NCBI RefSeq assembly: GCF_024397915.1
Contig: NZ_CP073347.1
Span: forward strand, 4,836,001-4,900,000
Length of the DNA stretch: 64,000 nt
From: Marinobacterium rhizophilum
GTDB lineage: Bacteria > Pseudomonadota > Gammaproteobacteria > Pseudomonadales > Balneatricaceae
Direction: 5' to 3'
The notes below the pieces were generated by a model, which saw only the letters and a program-made list of their open reading frames with translations, was not told the origin of the DNA and ran no database searches. The number at the start of each line of letters is the position of its first letter. The stretch's first letter is position 1. Shown piece by piece: positions 43,445 to 52,473 of the stretch. The translations under genes and the position numbers were made by a program.

Positions 43445-44368
43445 ATGAACAAGAAACGACTGCCGCCGTTAAACTGGCTGAGATCCTTCGAGGCTTCTGC
43501 ACGTCACCTCAATTTCACCCTCGCAGCGGCCGAGCTGAACCTGACCCAGGCGGCCATCAGTCAGCAGGTCAAGGGACTGGAAGGGCAGCTGGGCACGGCG
43601 CTGTTCAAGCGTCTGCCCCGGGGGCTTGAGCTGACCGATTCGGGCCGTGCCTACTTGCCGCCGGTACGGGATTCCATTGAGCGCCTGGCCGCCGTGACCG
43701 ATGAGATTTTCGGCCAGGGGCGTGCCAAGTCGCTGACCATCAAGGTTAACCTGGTCTTTTTTACCCTTTGGCTGGCCCCAAGACTGGAGCGTTTCCGTGC
43801 CTTGCATCCCGATGTCGGGCTGCGTTTCAGCAGCAATATCTGGGTCGACGAGAGCAAGTGGGATGCGGACATGGAGATCCGCTATGGCGAAGGGGTCTGG
43901 CCGGGCCTGAGCGCCGATCGCCTGACCTGGGACGAGCTGGTGCCGGTCTGCAGCCCGCAGCTGCTGGATGCCAAGGCGCCACCGTTGTCCCCGCTGGATC
44001 TGTCCGAACAGACGCTGCTGCACGTGATCGGCTACAAGGAAGGCTGGAGCTACTGGCTGAACCAGACCGGTTTCGGGCAGGCGGATACCACCCCTGGTAT
44101 TCAGTTCGATACGCTGATTTCGGCGCTGGAAATGGCCACGCGCGGCCATGGTATCGCCCTGGGGCGCACCTCCCTGGTGGCGGAAATGATCGACAGCGGT
44201 CGCCTGATTGCACCTTTCCCGCAGCGGGTTGCAACCCTGGAGGCCTTTCACCTGACCTATCCGTCGCACCAGTACCTGCACCCGCACGCCGAGGCGTTTC
44301 GCAGCTGGATCGTCAGCGAGGCGCAACATGCGTCAGAGGTTCATGTAGCCGCAGACAAGGTTGGTTGA
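43445..44368 (+). CDS. dddR: LysR-family regulator DddR
   Basis: 307 residues. The N-terminal winged helix covers about 8-65 (LPPLNWLRSFEASARHLNFTLAAAELNLTQAAISQQVKGLEGQLG), a GcvA-like subgroup. The effector domain (about 90-295) begins KSLTIKVNLVFFTLWLAPRLERF. In the Marinomonas arrangement the gene after dddC is dddR, the DMSP-responsive activator of dddD, and this gene holds that position and orientation. It is separated from dddC by the repeat array, so it may be transcribed from its own promoter. No strong Shine-Dalgarno is visible before ATG 43445. Confidence 0.85.
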   Translation: MNKKRLPPLNWLRSFEASARHLNFTLAAAELNLTQAAISQQVKGLEGQLGTALFKRLPRGLELTDSGRAYLPPVRDSIERLAAVTDEIFGQGRAKSLTIKVNLVFFTLWLAPRLERFRALHPDVGLRFSSNIWVDESKWDADMEIRYGEGVWPGLSADRLTWDELVPVCSPQLLDAKAPPLSPLDLSEQTLLHVIGYKEGWSYWLNQTGFGQADTTPGIQFDTLISALEMATRGHGIALGRTSLVAEMIDSGRLIAPFPQRVATLEAFHLTYPSHQYLHPHAEAFRSWIVSEAQHASEVHVAADKVG

Positions 44369-44397
44369 ATGGGCTGCACCTTCTGGATGCTTTGCCG

Positions 44398-45318
44398 CTA
44401 GGCGGTCTCGCGTCCTTGCGTCCGGGCCAGAATAAACAGGCCGAGTCTGATACCTGCCAGTATGCAGGCAACGGTCAGAAAGCCTGCCGGAGAAAACGCT
44501 GGCAGAGCCAGCAACAATTGGGAATCGTTGCCACCCATCGCCAGTGCCGCGCCTATGCCCATCAGGGTGCCAGCGATAAAGTGCAGCAATAGCGGGCCTG
44601 TGCCGGCTGGCCGCAGCTGCAGTTTATTCAGGCGGCGGGCGGCCACAGACATGCCGAACAACAGGGCCAGTACCAGCGCGTATCGAGCGAGCCTGGGAGT
44701 CTGGCGGCCGTCCGGATCCATCAGTGCCGCAACCTGATCCTGCAGCAGGCCGCTGGGGGACCACCCCGGTTCGTACAGGTACAAAATCCCGGACAGCAGG
44801 CCGATTCCCATCATGCCGAGCCAGAGGTTTCTGCGCAGGGGGTTGCCCAGTAGCGCCCAAAGCGCCAGTGCGCAGGTTATGGCAGCCAGCAGTGCGAACA
44901 CACCGGGGCCAGGCCCCGGCAGCATCGTCACCTCCAGATTCGGCTGCCAGTAGGCGAGGCTACACCAGCCTGCGACCCAGCCCAGGGGTGTAGTCAGCAT
45001 CTGCAGTTCTCCGCTGGCCAGTCGGCTCAGGGTGGAGATGCTGCAACCCTGATTGAGCGCCGTACCCAGCCCGAACAGGAGTCCGCCAACGGCAAACCAG
45101 GGCCCCGGCTCGAACACCAGGAAAGGGATCCCGGTCCCAAGATGCCGGGAAGCCACGGCGACGGCCCAGACCAGCACGCCGCAGCAAAGGATCGAAAGCA
45201 TCACCTCGGGGCGGCCCTGGGACCATTCCCTGACACCGCGCACCATGCACAGCCCCGTGGTTTGCGTCATGTATCCCAGAATAACGACCAGTAACACTGC
45301 ACCTGTCAGCAACAGCAT
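44398..45318 (-). CDS. YeeE/YedE-family (thio)sulfur transporter
   Basis: 306 residues, about nine membrane helices, start with AGAGGAG upstream. Conserved cysteine motifs of the YeeE thiosulfate channel family are visible: TGLCMVRGV near the N-terminus and NQGCSISTLSRLASGE, whose Gly-Cys pairs relay thiosulfate in TsuA/YeeE. It is the distal gene of the minus-strand buf-type block, 65 bp after the FMN protein. It probably imports thiosulfate or another reduced sulfur species. The family name covers selenium and sulfur carriers, so the ion is not certain. Confidence 0.85.
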   Translation of the reverse strand: MLLLTGAVLLVVILGYMTQTTGLCMVRGVREWSQGRPEVMLSILCCGVLVWAVAVASRHLGTGIPFLVFEPGPWFAVGGLLFGLGTALNQGCSISTLSRLASGELQMLTTPLGWVAGWCSLAYWQPNLEVTMLPGPGPGVFALLAAITCALALWALLGNPLRRNLWLGMMGIGLLSGILYLYEPGWSPSGLLQDQVAALMDPDGRQTPRLARYALVLALLFGMSVAARRLNKLQLRPAGTGPLLLHFIAGTLMGIGAALAMGGNDSQLLLALPAFSPAGFLTVACILAGIRLGLFILARTQGRETA

Positions 45319-45383
45319 GGCTATCTCCTCTCAGGTGTGAAGCCCGGAGTGGCCCGGGCGGGGACTTCACCGGCCAGCCTTTG

Positions 45384-46961
45384 CTACCCGTGGGGGTGTT
45401 TGGGTTCAGCGAGCTCATCGCCCAGGGCTGGCTCTCTCAGCGGTATCCTTTGTGCGGCGGCTGGCGGCGCTGGAAGTGGAAACAGTTCGCTCAGGGCGCG
45501 GCTGCGCCCCCCTTGCATGACCTGGTGACAGTGATAGCGCTGCAGTTCGCGGGGCTCTCTGACGCCACAGGCATGGGCGATCACGGCGACTTCATGCGCC
45601 AGGTTGTGAACGTAGTGATGTACACGCTGCGCCTTGTGGTCCGGGTTGAGGCCTTTCTGCAGGCGGGGGTTGTGCGTTGTTATGCCTGTGGGGCAGGTAT
45701 TGCGATTGCACTGCAGCGCCTGGATGCAGCCCAGGGCCATCATAAAGCCCCGTGCCGAGACCACGAAATCGGCTCCCAGGCACAGGGCCCAGGCGACTTC
45801 TGCCGGATTGATCAGCTTGCCCGACGCGATCACTCTGATGCGTGACTTCAGGCCGTGGCTCTGCAGACGGTCCACCAGCATGGGCAGGCTTTCGCGGATG
45901 CTCAGTCCCATGTAGTCCATCAGGCTGGTGGGCGCAGCGCCGGTACCGCCGTCGGCGCTGTCGAGGGTGATGAAGTCCGGAGCCGAGTCCATACCTCGCT
46001 GCCGGATCCTCGAAAACAATGCATCGAGCCAGCCGTAGGCCCCCAGTACGCACTTGAATCCCACTGGCTTGCCGGTGACACGCCGTATTCTGGCGATCAT
46101 GTCGAGCAGGTCGTCCACGCTGTTGATGTCCGGATGACGGTTGGGGCTGATGGAGTCCTGGCCGGCGGCTATGCCGCGGATGCTGGCAATCTCGGCGCTG
46201 ACCTTGGCGCCCGGCAGTATGCCGCCCTTGCCAGGCTTGGCACCCTGGGACAGCTTGATTTCGAACATGCGGACCTGGGCATGGGCGGCAACCTCTCGCA
46301 GGCGGGCGTCGCACAGGTTGCCCTGGGCATCGCGTACACCGTACTTGGCCGTACCTATCTGGAACACCAGGTCGCAGCCGCTCTCCAGGTGCCAGGGGGA
46401 GAGCCCGCCCTCACCGGTGTTGAGCCAGCAGCCTGCCAGTTTTGCGCCGCGGGACAGGGCCTGCACTGCGGGTTTGGACAGTGCGCCGTAACTCATGCCG
46501 GAGATGTTGAACAGGGAGTTGGCGGTGAAAGGCTGAGGACAGCTGGCGCCAATGATGAGGCTGCTCACGGGGGTTGCATCGATGCCCAGGGTGGGAAAGG
46601 GGCAGTTGACGAATATCAGTGCCCCTGGTTGGTGAATATCCCGGGTGGACCCGAACGCCTGAGTGGTGTCGAGGTTCTTGGCAGCCCGGTACACCCAGCT
46701 GCGCTGGGCGCGGTTGAACGGCATTTCCTCCCGGTCCATGGCGAAGAAATACTGGCGGAAAAAACTGCCCAGATGCTCGAAGACGTAGCGAAAGTGCGCC
46801 ACTACCGGATAGTTGCGTCGCAGCGCCTGCTTGGTCTGGCTGACGTCGAGCAGGTACACCAGACAGAGCGCCAGCAAGGTCAGGCCGACCAGGAACACGA
46901 ATGCGTAGGCGAGAGTGGACAGCACGCTATGTACAAGGTCGAAAGTTTCGCGGGACATCAT
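45384..46961 (-). CDS. Membrane-anchored FMN-binding glutamate-synthase-like protein
   Basis: 525 residues from ATG 46961, which has AGGAG seven bases upstream. A longer frame to 47159 would overlap the BufC gene and looks non-genuine. A single N-terminal membrane helix (LAYAFVFLVGLTLLALCLVYLL) precedes a barrel like the FMN domain of glutamate synthase: NISGMSYGALSKPAVQALSRGAKLAGCWLNTGEGG, QGAKPGKGGILPGAKV and DSADGGTGAAPTSLMDYMG. A possible 3Fe-4S cysteine cluster lies in GCIQALQCNRNTCPTGI. The amidotransferase domain is absent, so it is a stand-alone oxidoreductase of unknown substrate. The start overlaps the BufC stop as ATGA, which ties it to the bufferin operon. Confidence 0.85.
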   Translation of the reverse strand: MMSRETFDLVHSVLSTLAYAFVFLVGLTLLALCLVYLLDVSQTKQALRRNYPVVAHFRYVFEHLGSFFRQYFFAMDREEMPFNRAQRSWVYRAAKNLDTTQAFGSTRDIHQPGALIFVNCPFPTLGIDATPVSSLIIGASCPQPFTANSLFNISGMSYGALSKPAVQALSRGAKLAGCWLNTGEGGLSPWHLESGCDLVFQIGTAKYGVRDAQGNLCDARLREVAAHAQVRMFEIKLSQGAKPGKGGILPGAKVSAEIASIRGIAAGQDSISPNRHPDINSVDDLLDMIARIRRVTGKPVGFKCVLGAYGWLDALFSRIRQRGMDSAPDFITLDSADGGTGAAPTSLMDYMGLSIRESLPMLVDRLQSHGLKSRIRVIASGKLINPAEVAWALCLGADFVVSARGFMMALGCIQALQCNRNTCPTGITTHNPRLQKGLNPDHKAQRVHHYVHNLAHEVAVIAHACGVREPRELQRYHCHQVMQGGRSRALSELFPLPAPPAAAQRIPLREPALGDELAEPKHPHG

Positions 46962-47764
46962 GATTGAGCTCCTGCCGGTGAAGGCCGGTCTGACTTGGAT
47001 TTCAGCGGCACCAAAACGCCGGCCGCAAGGTAGTGGGACACCAGGGGTTGCAGATCGAATGTCGGGTCGCCCGCCAGCACCTGCTCGACCGCATGGCCGA
47101 GGGGCGCCCCCTGCGCCAGTTGCTGCAACAGCAAGCTGGCGCCGGGCTGCAATGACCAAAGCTGAACCCTCAGCTGGGGACGTATCACCAGTACCGTTTC
47201 AGCGCCGCTGTTCAGGTGGATGGCTTGCGGGTCCTCGATCTCTGCCTGGTTGCATTGCCAGATGTGATAAATGGGGAAGATCGAGTCCACAAGTCGACAG
47301 GCCGGGCCGAGACGAAAGTGCAGCTGTGCCAGTTTTCCGGAAGACATCAGTGCCAGTGTCTGAATATCGACTGTCTCGTTATCGGGGGCATGGACAACCT
47401 CGTGGCAGGCCCACTCCAGGCGTGCAACGTCGGACAGGTACGCCAGGCCCGCCGCCGGCTTGAAGCCGGCGATAAACGCCGGCATTCGGTCTCCGAACTG
47501 CAACAGATCGCCGCACCTTGAGGGATGGGCCCTCAGGTAGTGGTCGGCCAAAAACTGGAAAAACTCCGTACCCACCAGCCGTTTCAGTACCGGATAGTCC
47601 GCCGCCAGGGCTTCCTCCAGGGAAATGCTGAAATTATTGCGGTAGATCTGCAGCAGCCGGGCGGCGGGCAGGCGGCCATCCAGAACCAGGCCCTGCAAGT
47701 GCCGCAGCTCAGTGCCCCAGAGATCCTCGGCAAAGGCGCGTTGCAGTCGATTCAGGGCGCTCAT
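46958..47764 (-). CDS. bufC: BufC/DUF2063 partner protein of the MNIO enzyme
   Basis: 268 residues. The N-terminal helical domain (LNRLQRAFAEDLWG...LQIYRNNFSISLEEALAADYPVLKRLVGTEFFQFLADHYLRAHPSRCGDLLQFGDRMPAFI) is the DUF2063 signature. The C-terminal half (about 110-240) is a RiPP-recognition-like region with conserved LSDVARLEWACHEV. BufC delivers the precursor peptide to the BufB iron enzyme. It overlaps both neighbours by ATGA (47764/47761 and 46961/46958), so bufB, bufC and the FMN protein are translationally coupled. Confidence 0.88.
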   Translation of the reverse strand: MSALNRLQRAFAEDLWGTELRHLQGLVLDGRLPAARLLQIYRNNFSISLEEALAADYPVLKRLVGTEFFQFLADHYLRAHPSRCGDLLQFGDRMPAFIAGFKPAAGLAYLSDVARLEWACHEVVHAPDNETVDIQTLALMSSGKLAQLHFRLGPACRLVDSIFPIYHIWQCNQAEIEDPQAIHLNSGAETVLVIRPQLRVQLWSLQPGASLLLQQLAQGAPLGHAVEQVLAGDPTFDLQPLVSHYLAAGVLVPLKSKSDRPSPAGAQS

Positions 47765-48654
47765 GAGCGGGTCCCTCTACCGGGGGGCGACAGGTTATCC
47801 AGGCAGTCCTGGGCAATCCGGGCCTGATCGACCAGCTCCGGCAGGGGGGGCAGCGCTACATCCCACTCGATCAGGGTTGGCTTGGGCCCCAGCCACTGCA
47901 GAGACTGCCGGTAAAGGGCCCAGACGTCCTCACAGACCGGTGAGGCATGGTCGTCGATCCGCAGCGCGCCGTCCTCGAACTGTTTCAGGCTGTGGCCCGC
48001 CAGATGAATCTCTGCCACCTGTTTGGCTGGAATCGCCTTGAGGTAGGTTTGGGCGTCGAATCCGTGATTGAAGGCACTGACAAAGACATTGTTGATATCC
48101 AGCAACAGCAAGGCGCCGGTGCGCTCGCAGATGGCGTCCAGAAATTCCCACTCCGCAATGGTCGAGTGGCGATAACGCAGGTAGCTGGAAGGGTTTTCAA
48201 TCAGCAGTGTACGCCCCAGGGCCTCCTGTACCTGGCTGACCCGTTGGCAGAAATGATCCAGCGCTTCTTCGGTGTAGGGCAGGGGCAGCAGGTCGTTGAA
48301 ATGTATGTCGGATACCGACCCCCAGCTCAGGTGTTCCGATACCAGGCCCGGTTGCACCTGGTCGATCAGTTGTCGCAGCCGCGCCAGGTGAGACCTGCAC
48401 AGCGGATCGGTTGAGCCGAGGGACAGCCCTACACCGTGCAGGCTGACCGGGTAGTGCTCACGGGCTTGCAGCAGGTAATAAAGCGGAACCCCGGAGCCGC
48501 CGAAATAATTCTCTGAGTGGGCTTCTAGCCAGCCGACAGCGGGAAGGCTTTGCAGCAGCGCCTCCATATGCGGACCTCGCAGGCCTATACCGGCTTCGGT
48601 CGGAATCGCCCGACTGGAGGCCGCTGTACTCTGGTTGGGCATCAGACCGTTCAT
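47761..48654 (-). CDS. bufB: MNIO (DUF692) multinuclear iron enzyme BufB
   Basis: 297 residues of the DUF692/MNIO TIM-barrel family. Metal-binding residues can be picked out in EAHSENYFG, HGVGLSLGS, SEHLSWG, IENPSSYL, LLDINNVFVSAFNHGFD, EIHLAGHS and IDDHASPV. MNIOs oxidise Cys in small precursors; with BufA-type peptides they install thiooxazole-like modifications that bind copper. The gene precedes bufC in an ATGA overlap and lies 40 bp after the DoxX gene. Confidence is high for the family and good for the bufferin role, because the cysteine-rich precursor is at the head of the block. Confidence 0.92.
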   Translation of the reverse strand: MNGLMPNQSTAASSRAIPTEAGIGLRGPHMEALLQSLPAVGWLEAHSENYFGGSGVPLYYLLQAREHYPVSLHGVGLSLGSTDPLCRSHLARLRQLIDQVQPGLVSEHLSWGSVSDIHFNDLLPLPYTEEALDHFCQRVSQVQEALGRTLLIENPSSYLRYRHSTIAEWEFLDAICERTGALLLLDINNVFVSAFNHGFDAQTYLKAIPAKQVAEIHLAGHSLKQFEDGALRIDDHASPVCEDVWALYRQSLQWLGPKPTLIEWDVALPPLPELVDQARIAQDCLDNLSPPGRGTRS

Positions 48655-48693
48655 CTGGCGCCTCCTTATGAGCTATTGAGGGTTCAGGCTGAT

Positions 48694-49212
48694 TTAGCGG
48701 TCCTGCGGCATGGCGGATCTGGCGCGCAGATAACGCTGTATCAGCGCATCCAGCGAAAACAGCCCTGGCCCGTAGAACAACGGCACCAGCAGCATCAATC
48801 CCCAGTACTGGTGATGCTGAATGCCCACCTCGTTCAGGCTGGGGTAGGACAGGACGGCGATGATGTTGAACAGGAACAGCGTCAGGGCACTGAAGCGGGT
48901 CGCCAGCCCCAGGGCAAGCAGTACCGGCATCAGCAATTCCACGCCGGTGCCCAGCCAGGCTGCGAGCTGCGGCGACAGAACCGGAACGCTGTATTCGTAT
49001 GTGAAGAGGTAGAGGGTGGCGTCCCAGCTGGCAATCTTGGCCATGCCCGCTTTCCAGAAAATGGCGGCGATCCAGAACCGGAATAGCAGGCTTACGGCAG
49101 GACTAAGCAAATTCAGTCCATGGGTGCACTGCTGCGTCCAATACAGGGTGCGGGTAAAAAGGGGTGAACCGGTGCTGGCCGAAATTGCGCGATGGGCGTT
49201 GGAATGGGTCAT
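48694..49212 (-). CDS. DoxX-family membrane protein
   Basis: 172 residues from ATG 49212, which has GGAG nine bases upstream. Four membrane segments with DoxX motifs: SLLFRFWIAAIFWKAGMAKIASW, LAAWLGTGVELLMPVLLALGLATRFSALTLFLFNIIAVLSYP, and HQYWGLMLLVPLFYGPGLFSLDALI. DoxX proteins are frequent members of buf operons (BufD-like), where they may couple the copper response to membrane redox. It lies between bufA and bufB in the same orientation. Confidence 0.88.
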   Translation of the reverse strand: MTHSNAHRAISASTGSPLFTRTLYWTQQCTHGLNLLSPAVSLLFRFWIAAIFWKAGMAKIASWDATLYLFTYEYSVPVLSPQLAAWLGTGVELLMPVLLALGLATRFSALTLFLFNIIAVLSYPSLNEVGIQHHQYWGLMLLVPLFYGPGLFSLDALIQRYLRARSAMPQDR

Positions 49213-49310
49213 GGTCGCGTTCTCCTGCAGGTAGTGGCCGGAACAGGCCCGGGCCACTACCGGTGGATTGGATCAGAGCCTGACCCGGTGCCGGGCCAGG
49301 CTAGCCAGTT

Positions 49311-49571
49311 TCACTTGGCTTCAAGGGTGGCGCCGGCGATCTTGCTGCAGGTGCCCTGGGGTACGGCGATAAAGGCATCGGTTTGTCGGTCGTGCTTGGA
49401 AGTGCCGGCGCAGGAGCTGGTTGCGGTCTGGCAGTCGTTCTTGCCAGCGGCGGCAATGCCGTAGCATTTTTCGAACTGGGGTTCCTCTGCCAGTGCTGTG
49501 CCTGCGCTGATAATGCCGGCAGTGGACAGTGCAAAAACGGCGGCGCTGATCAGTTGAGTAGAAGCTTTCAT
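49311..49571 (-). CDS. bufA: Bufferin precursor BufA (DUF2282)
   Basis: 86 residues from ATG 49571 (MKASTQLISAA), which has GAGG nine bases upstream. A Sec-type signal peptide ends near GTALA. The exported core has four cysteines in the DUF2282 arrangement: EKCYG, GKNDC, SSCAGTS and GTC. Such peptides are modified by BufB/BufC and bind copper in the periplasm. Head gene of the minus-strand operon bufA-doxX-bufB-bufC-FMN protein-yeeE-like. It has the expected length (80-110). Any regulator is outside this operon; the nearest candidate is the two-component pair at 50.5 kb. Confidence 0.88.
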   Translation of the reverse strand: MKASTQLISAAVFALSTAGIISAGTALAEEPQFEKCYGIAAAGKNDCQTATSSCAGTSKHDRQTDAFIAVPQGTCSKIAGATLEAK

Positions 49572-50062
49572 TGTCTGTTTCCTCAGGGGTCTGTAGGGGA
49601 TATGGCTGACCTGTTCAGGCGTCGATGCCATGGAAGCCAGTCTGAAGAAATCGTTCCTGTCCTGGCATTCGCAATGCCACCTGTCGTACCTGTGGAAAAC
49701 CGCAGGTCGCGCCTCGGGTGCTACGGTATGGGTGTGGTTTCAAGTGCCGATTTATGTTTGTAACTTGATGAAAAATAAAAAGTAAAATGAGTTTCGGGCG
49801 CCTTGTTTACTGGCGGGTGGGATTCGGGGTGGCGCCGTGATTTTTCCCCGAATTGGCGTCTTGGCGTGAAAATTCGTATACGGGCGCCGACAGCAGCCCG
49901 GGTTGACCCGGTTCTGCTCCATGGCACAGGTAGTAACCGCAAAGCGGCAGGTAGGAGAACGGATTATGCGGGGCGGGTTTGGCGGGTATCTTGGAATACA
50001 GGTCATACATTCGATATCGGGTTCAGTATCCGCTTGAACCCGGCCACAGCAGGAGGCCGATC
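49572..50062. promoter_or_regulatory. Divergent intergenic region upstream of bufA
   Basis: About 490 bp between bufA (minus) and a small plus-strand gene. An AT-rich core (about 49740-49800) probably holds promoters. A GGGCGCCTTG...GGCGCC element is near 49797-49835. No sensory RNA or clear ECF-type motif could be assigned. Confidence 0.35.
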
Positions 50063-50416
50063 ATGCAAGCCTTGAATCCAGTGCCCACCCATAGCCGTCT
50101 CAGTCACAGAGTACTGAGCCGGGAAAACGCCCACTTCAGCGGTACCGGTGGTATTAGTCAGAACAACCGCGCCCAGGGGTTTCGCCCGGCCTTTCTGGAT
50201 ACGCTGACGGGTCGTATTTACCTTTCCTGTTTTGCCGATGGGCGGCCAGCTCCCATCCATCTGCTGGATGGCCTGCCGGCCGCGCTCGTGGTGAGCGAGG
50301 CGGGGCAGAGCCGTCGGATCCGGGTGGCCGTTATTTCCGGTTTTGTTCTTAATGAACGCTTCTATAGCCGTGCCCAGGCGGCCGAGTATCTCCGGCAGGT
50401 GGCATTGTCGTCATAG
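50063..50416 (+). CDS. Conserved-looking small protein of unknown function
   Basis: 117 residues from ATG 50063, which has AGGAGG seven bases upstream (a strong ribosome site, 50051-50056). The sequence has no signal peptide. It reads as a soluble, Gly/Asn-rich segment (FSGTGGISQNNRAQGFRPAFLDTLTGRIYLS) followed by a compact end (VAVISGFVLNERFYSRAQAAEYLRQ). I do not recognise a named domain. It is divergent from bufA and lies about 150 bp upstream of the histidine kinase in the same direction, so it may belong with the two-component genes. Confidence 0.7.
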   Translation: MQALNPVPTHSRLSHRVLSRENAHFSGTGGISQNNRAQGFRPAFLDTLTGRIYLSCFADGRPAPIHLLDGLPAALVVSEAGQSRRIRVAVISGFVLNERFYSRAQAAEYLRQVALSS

Positions 50417-50565
50417 CGGAGTTCTGAGCTGCCGCAGCATAAATAGGGTTGGGCATTATACTGAGAAGAGCCGGATCAGAATTTCCTTTCCATTGAGCTA
50501 TTGCTTCAGCCTGAACGGGTACCTGTTCCAAATTCCGGCTTACAGCTCGAGCTGGGAGTCTCCAG

Positions 50566-52473
50566 ATGATATCGGCTGCGCCTAACCTTAATGCTGCTTT
50601 GCGCTTTAATGACACCTCAGAGCTGGTCTACGTCAGCCCGCAAATGCTGCGGTTGCTCGGCTACGATGACTCGGTTTTCTTCGTATCCCCCCTGACGGAT
50701 CTGATTCCGGAACTGACCGACGAGCGGATTGCTGCGCTTTGGCAGCAGACGATGGCCGAGGGCAGTGCCAGGCTTCAGTGCCACCTGGTGGATTGCAGTG
50801 GTGGGCATTCCCCGGTCGATATCCGCTTTGGCCGCATCCAGGCCGGCGGGCAGATGCAGCTATGTGCCTGCGTTCAGCCCATGGTGGCCAGCAGCGAAGC
50901 GGAGCGGTTGCTGCAGCTGGTGGCCCGCACCACCGCGCAAAGTACCGGGAGCGAGTTTTTTCGCGTTCTGGCCCGGTCGCTGGCTGAAGTACTCAATGTG
51001 GACGGCGCCCTGATCACCGAATGCCTGGATTTTCCTACCACTCGGGTGCATACCCTGGCGTACTGGACGCATCGTGATTTTACCGGAAATATTGATTATG
51101 ACCTGGCGGATACTCCCTGCGAGAAGGTGGTTCAGGAAGGGCGCGTCTGTCTTTATGCCAGTCGGCTGACTGAGCGCTATCCCAAGGATGCCGGGGCCGA
51201 GAGCTATCTGGGGGTGCCAATCTTTGACGCCGATAATCAGCGGGTGATCGGCCATATGGCCTTTTTTGATTCACAAGCCATGCCGGATGGCTTCTACCAC
51301 AAGGCGGTGTTCGATATCTTCTGCGCCCGGGCCAGTGCCGAACTGCAACGGATGCAGGCTACGCGCAACCTTCGCCTGCAGGAGCAGAAATACCGTCTGC
51401 TGGTCGAGAATCAGCAAGAGCTGGTGGCCCAGCTGGATTCCGACGGCCGGTTTAAGTTTGCCAGCCCCTCGCTGTGTGAATTTTTCGCCCGCACTGAGGC
51501 TTCGCTGATGGGAATGCCCTTGCTTGACCTGGTTCAGACCTCGGATCAGCTGCATGCCAGGGCCTGCTGGAGCCAGCTTGGCGTTCCCGGGCAGCATGGG
51601 GAGTTCGAGCACAGGGTTGATACGGAGCGAGGCGAGCGCTGGCTCTCCTGGTCGCTGAAGGCCGCCATGGAGCAAGGTGCCCTTCACAGCGTCATAGCCG
51701 TTGGCCGTGATATTACCGAGCGCCGCGAGGCGGAAGAGAATGCCCGCCAGGTTTTGCAGGATCTGGCCCACCTGTCTAGGGTGAGCTCCATGGGCGAGAT
51801 GGCCTCTGCCTTTGCCCACGAGGTCAATCAGCCCCTTTGCGCGATCCTGACCTATTCTCAGGCCTGCCTCAGGTTGCTTGGCAGTGAAACCACCGATGTC
51901 GCCGAAATTCGCCACGCAATGGAGCGCGTGGCCGCCAATGCAGAATTGGCCGGGGATATCATTCAGCAGATGCGCAACTTTCTGCGCAAGGGCGAACCGG
52001 ACTTGGTGATGGCGGATATTTTCCAGGTGCTGCAGGACTCCATTACCCTGGCGCGGGTGGAACTGCGGGACGACGCTATCGAAATCCAGCTTGAGTGTGA
52101 GCAACCTTTGCCGCCGGTCCGCATCAACGTTACCCAGATTGAACAGGTCATTCTGAATTACCTCTGCAACGCCCGGGACGCCATGAAAGCCGCGGGGCGC
52201 ACCGGCAAGGTGAGTATCAGAGCCCACCACAGCGCGCCGCGGGAACTGCAGATCAGCGTACTGGACCAGGGGCCCGGTATCGACTCGCAACTGCTCGACC
52301 GGGTGTTCGAGCCCTTCGTCACCAGCAAAACGATGGGCATAGGCATCGGCCTGTCTATCTGCAAGTCAATCGTTGAGGCCCATGGTGGACGGGTCGGCGG
52401 CTTTAATCATCCACAGGGGGGGGCCTGCTTTCAGTTGACGCTGCCGCTGGTGGGCGAGGGAGGAGGAGCATGA
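50566..52473 (+). CDS. PAS/GAF sensor histidine kinase (FixL-like)
   Basis: 635 residues, no obvious membrane segments, so cytoplasmic. Domains in order: PAS (about 1-115), GAF (about 125-265; FRVLARSLAEVLNVDGALI...SYLGVPIFDADNQRVIGHMAFFD), a second PAS (about 280-395), HisKA with phospho-accepting His418 in FAHEVNQPLCAIL, and HATPase (NYLCNARDAMKAAG, DQGPGIDSQLLDRVFEPF, GIGIGLSICKSIVEAHGG). This 'HEVNQPLxAI' class pairs with FixJ-type regulators, as here. Its stop overlaps the regulator start by ATGA. The ligand sensed by GAF/PAS is unknown. Confidence 0.92.
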   Translation: MISAAPNLNAALRFNDTSELVYVSPQMLRLLGYDDSVFFVSPLTDLIPELTDERIAALWQQTMAEGSARLQCHLVDCSGGHSPVDIRFGRIQAGGQMQLCACVQPMVASSEAERLLQLVARTTAQSTGSEFFRVLARSLAEVLNVDGALITECLDFPTTRVHTLAYWTHRDFTGNIDYDLADTPCEKVVQEGRVCLYASRLTERYPKDAGAESYLGVPIFDADNQRVIGHMAFFDSQAMPDGFYHKAVFDIFCARASAELQRMQATRNLRLQEQKYRLLVENQQELVAQLDSDGRFKFASPSLCEFFARTEASLMGMPLLDLVQTSDQLHARACWSQLGVPGQHGEFEHRVDTERGERWLSWSLKAAMEQGALHSVIAVGRDITERREAEENARQVLQDLAHLSRVSSMGEMASAFAHEVNQPLCAILTYSQACLRLLGSETTDVAEIRHAMERVAANAELAGDIIQQMRNFLRKGEPDLVMADIFQVLQDSITLARVELRDDAIEIQLECEQPLPPVRINVTQIEQVILNYLCNARDAMKAAGRTGKVSIRAHHSAPRELQISVLDQGPGIDSQLLDRVFEPFVTSKTMGIGIGLSICKSIVEAHGGRVGGFNHPQGGACFQLTLPLVGEGGGA

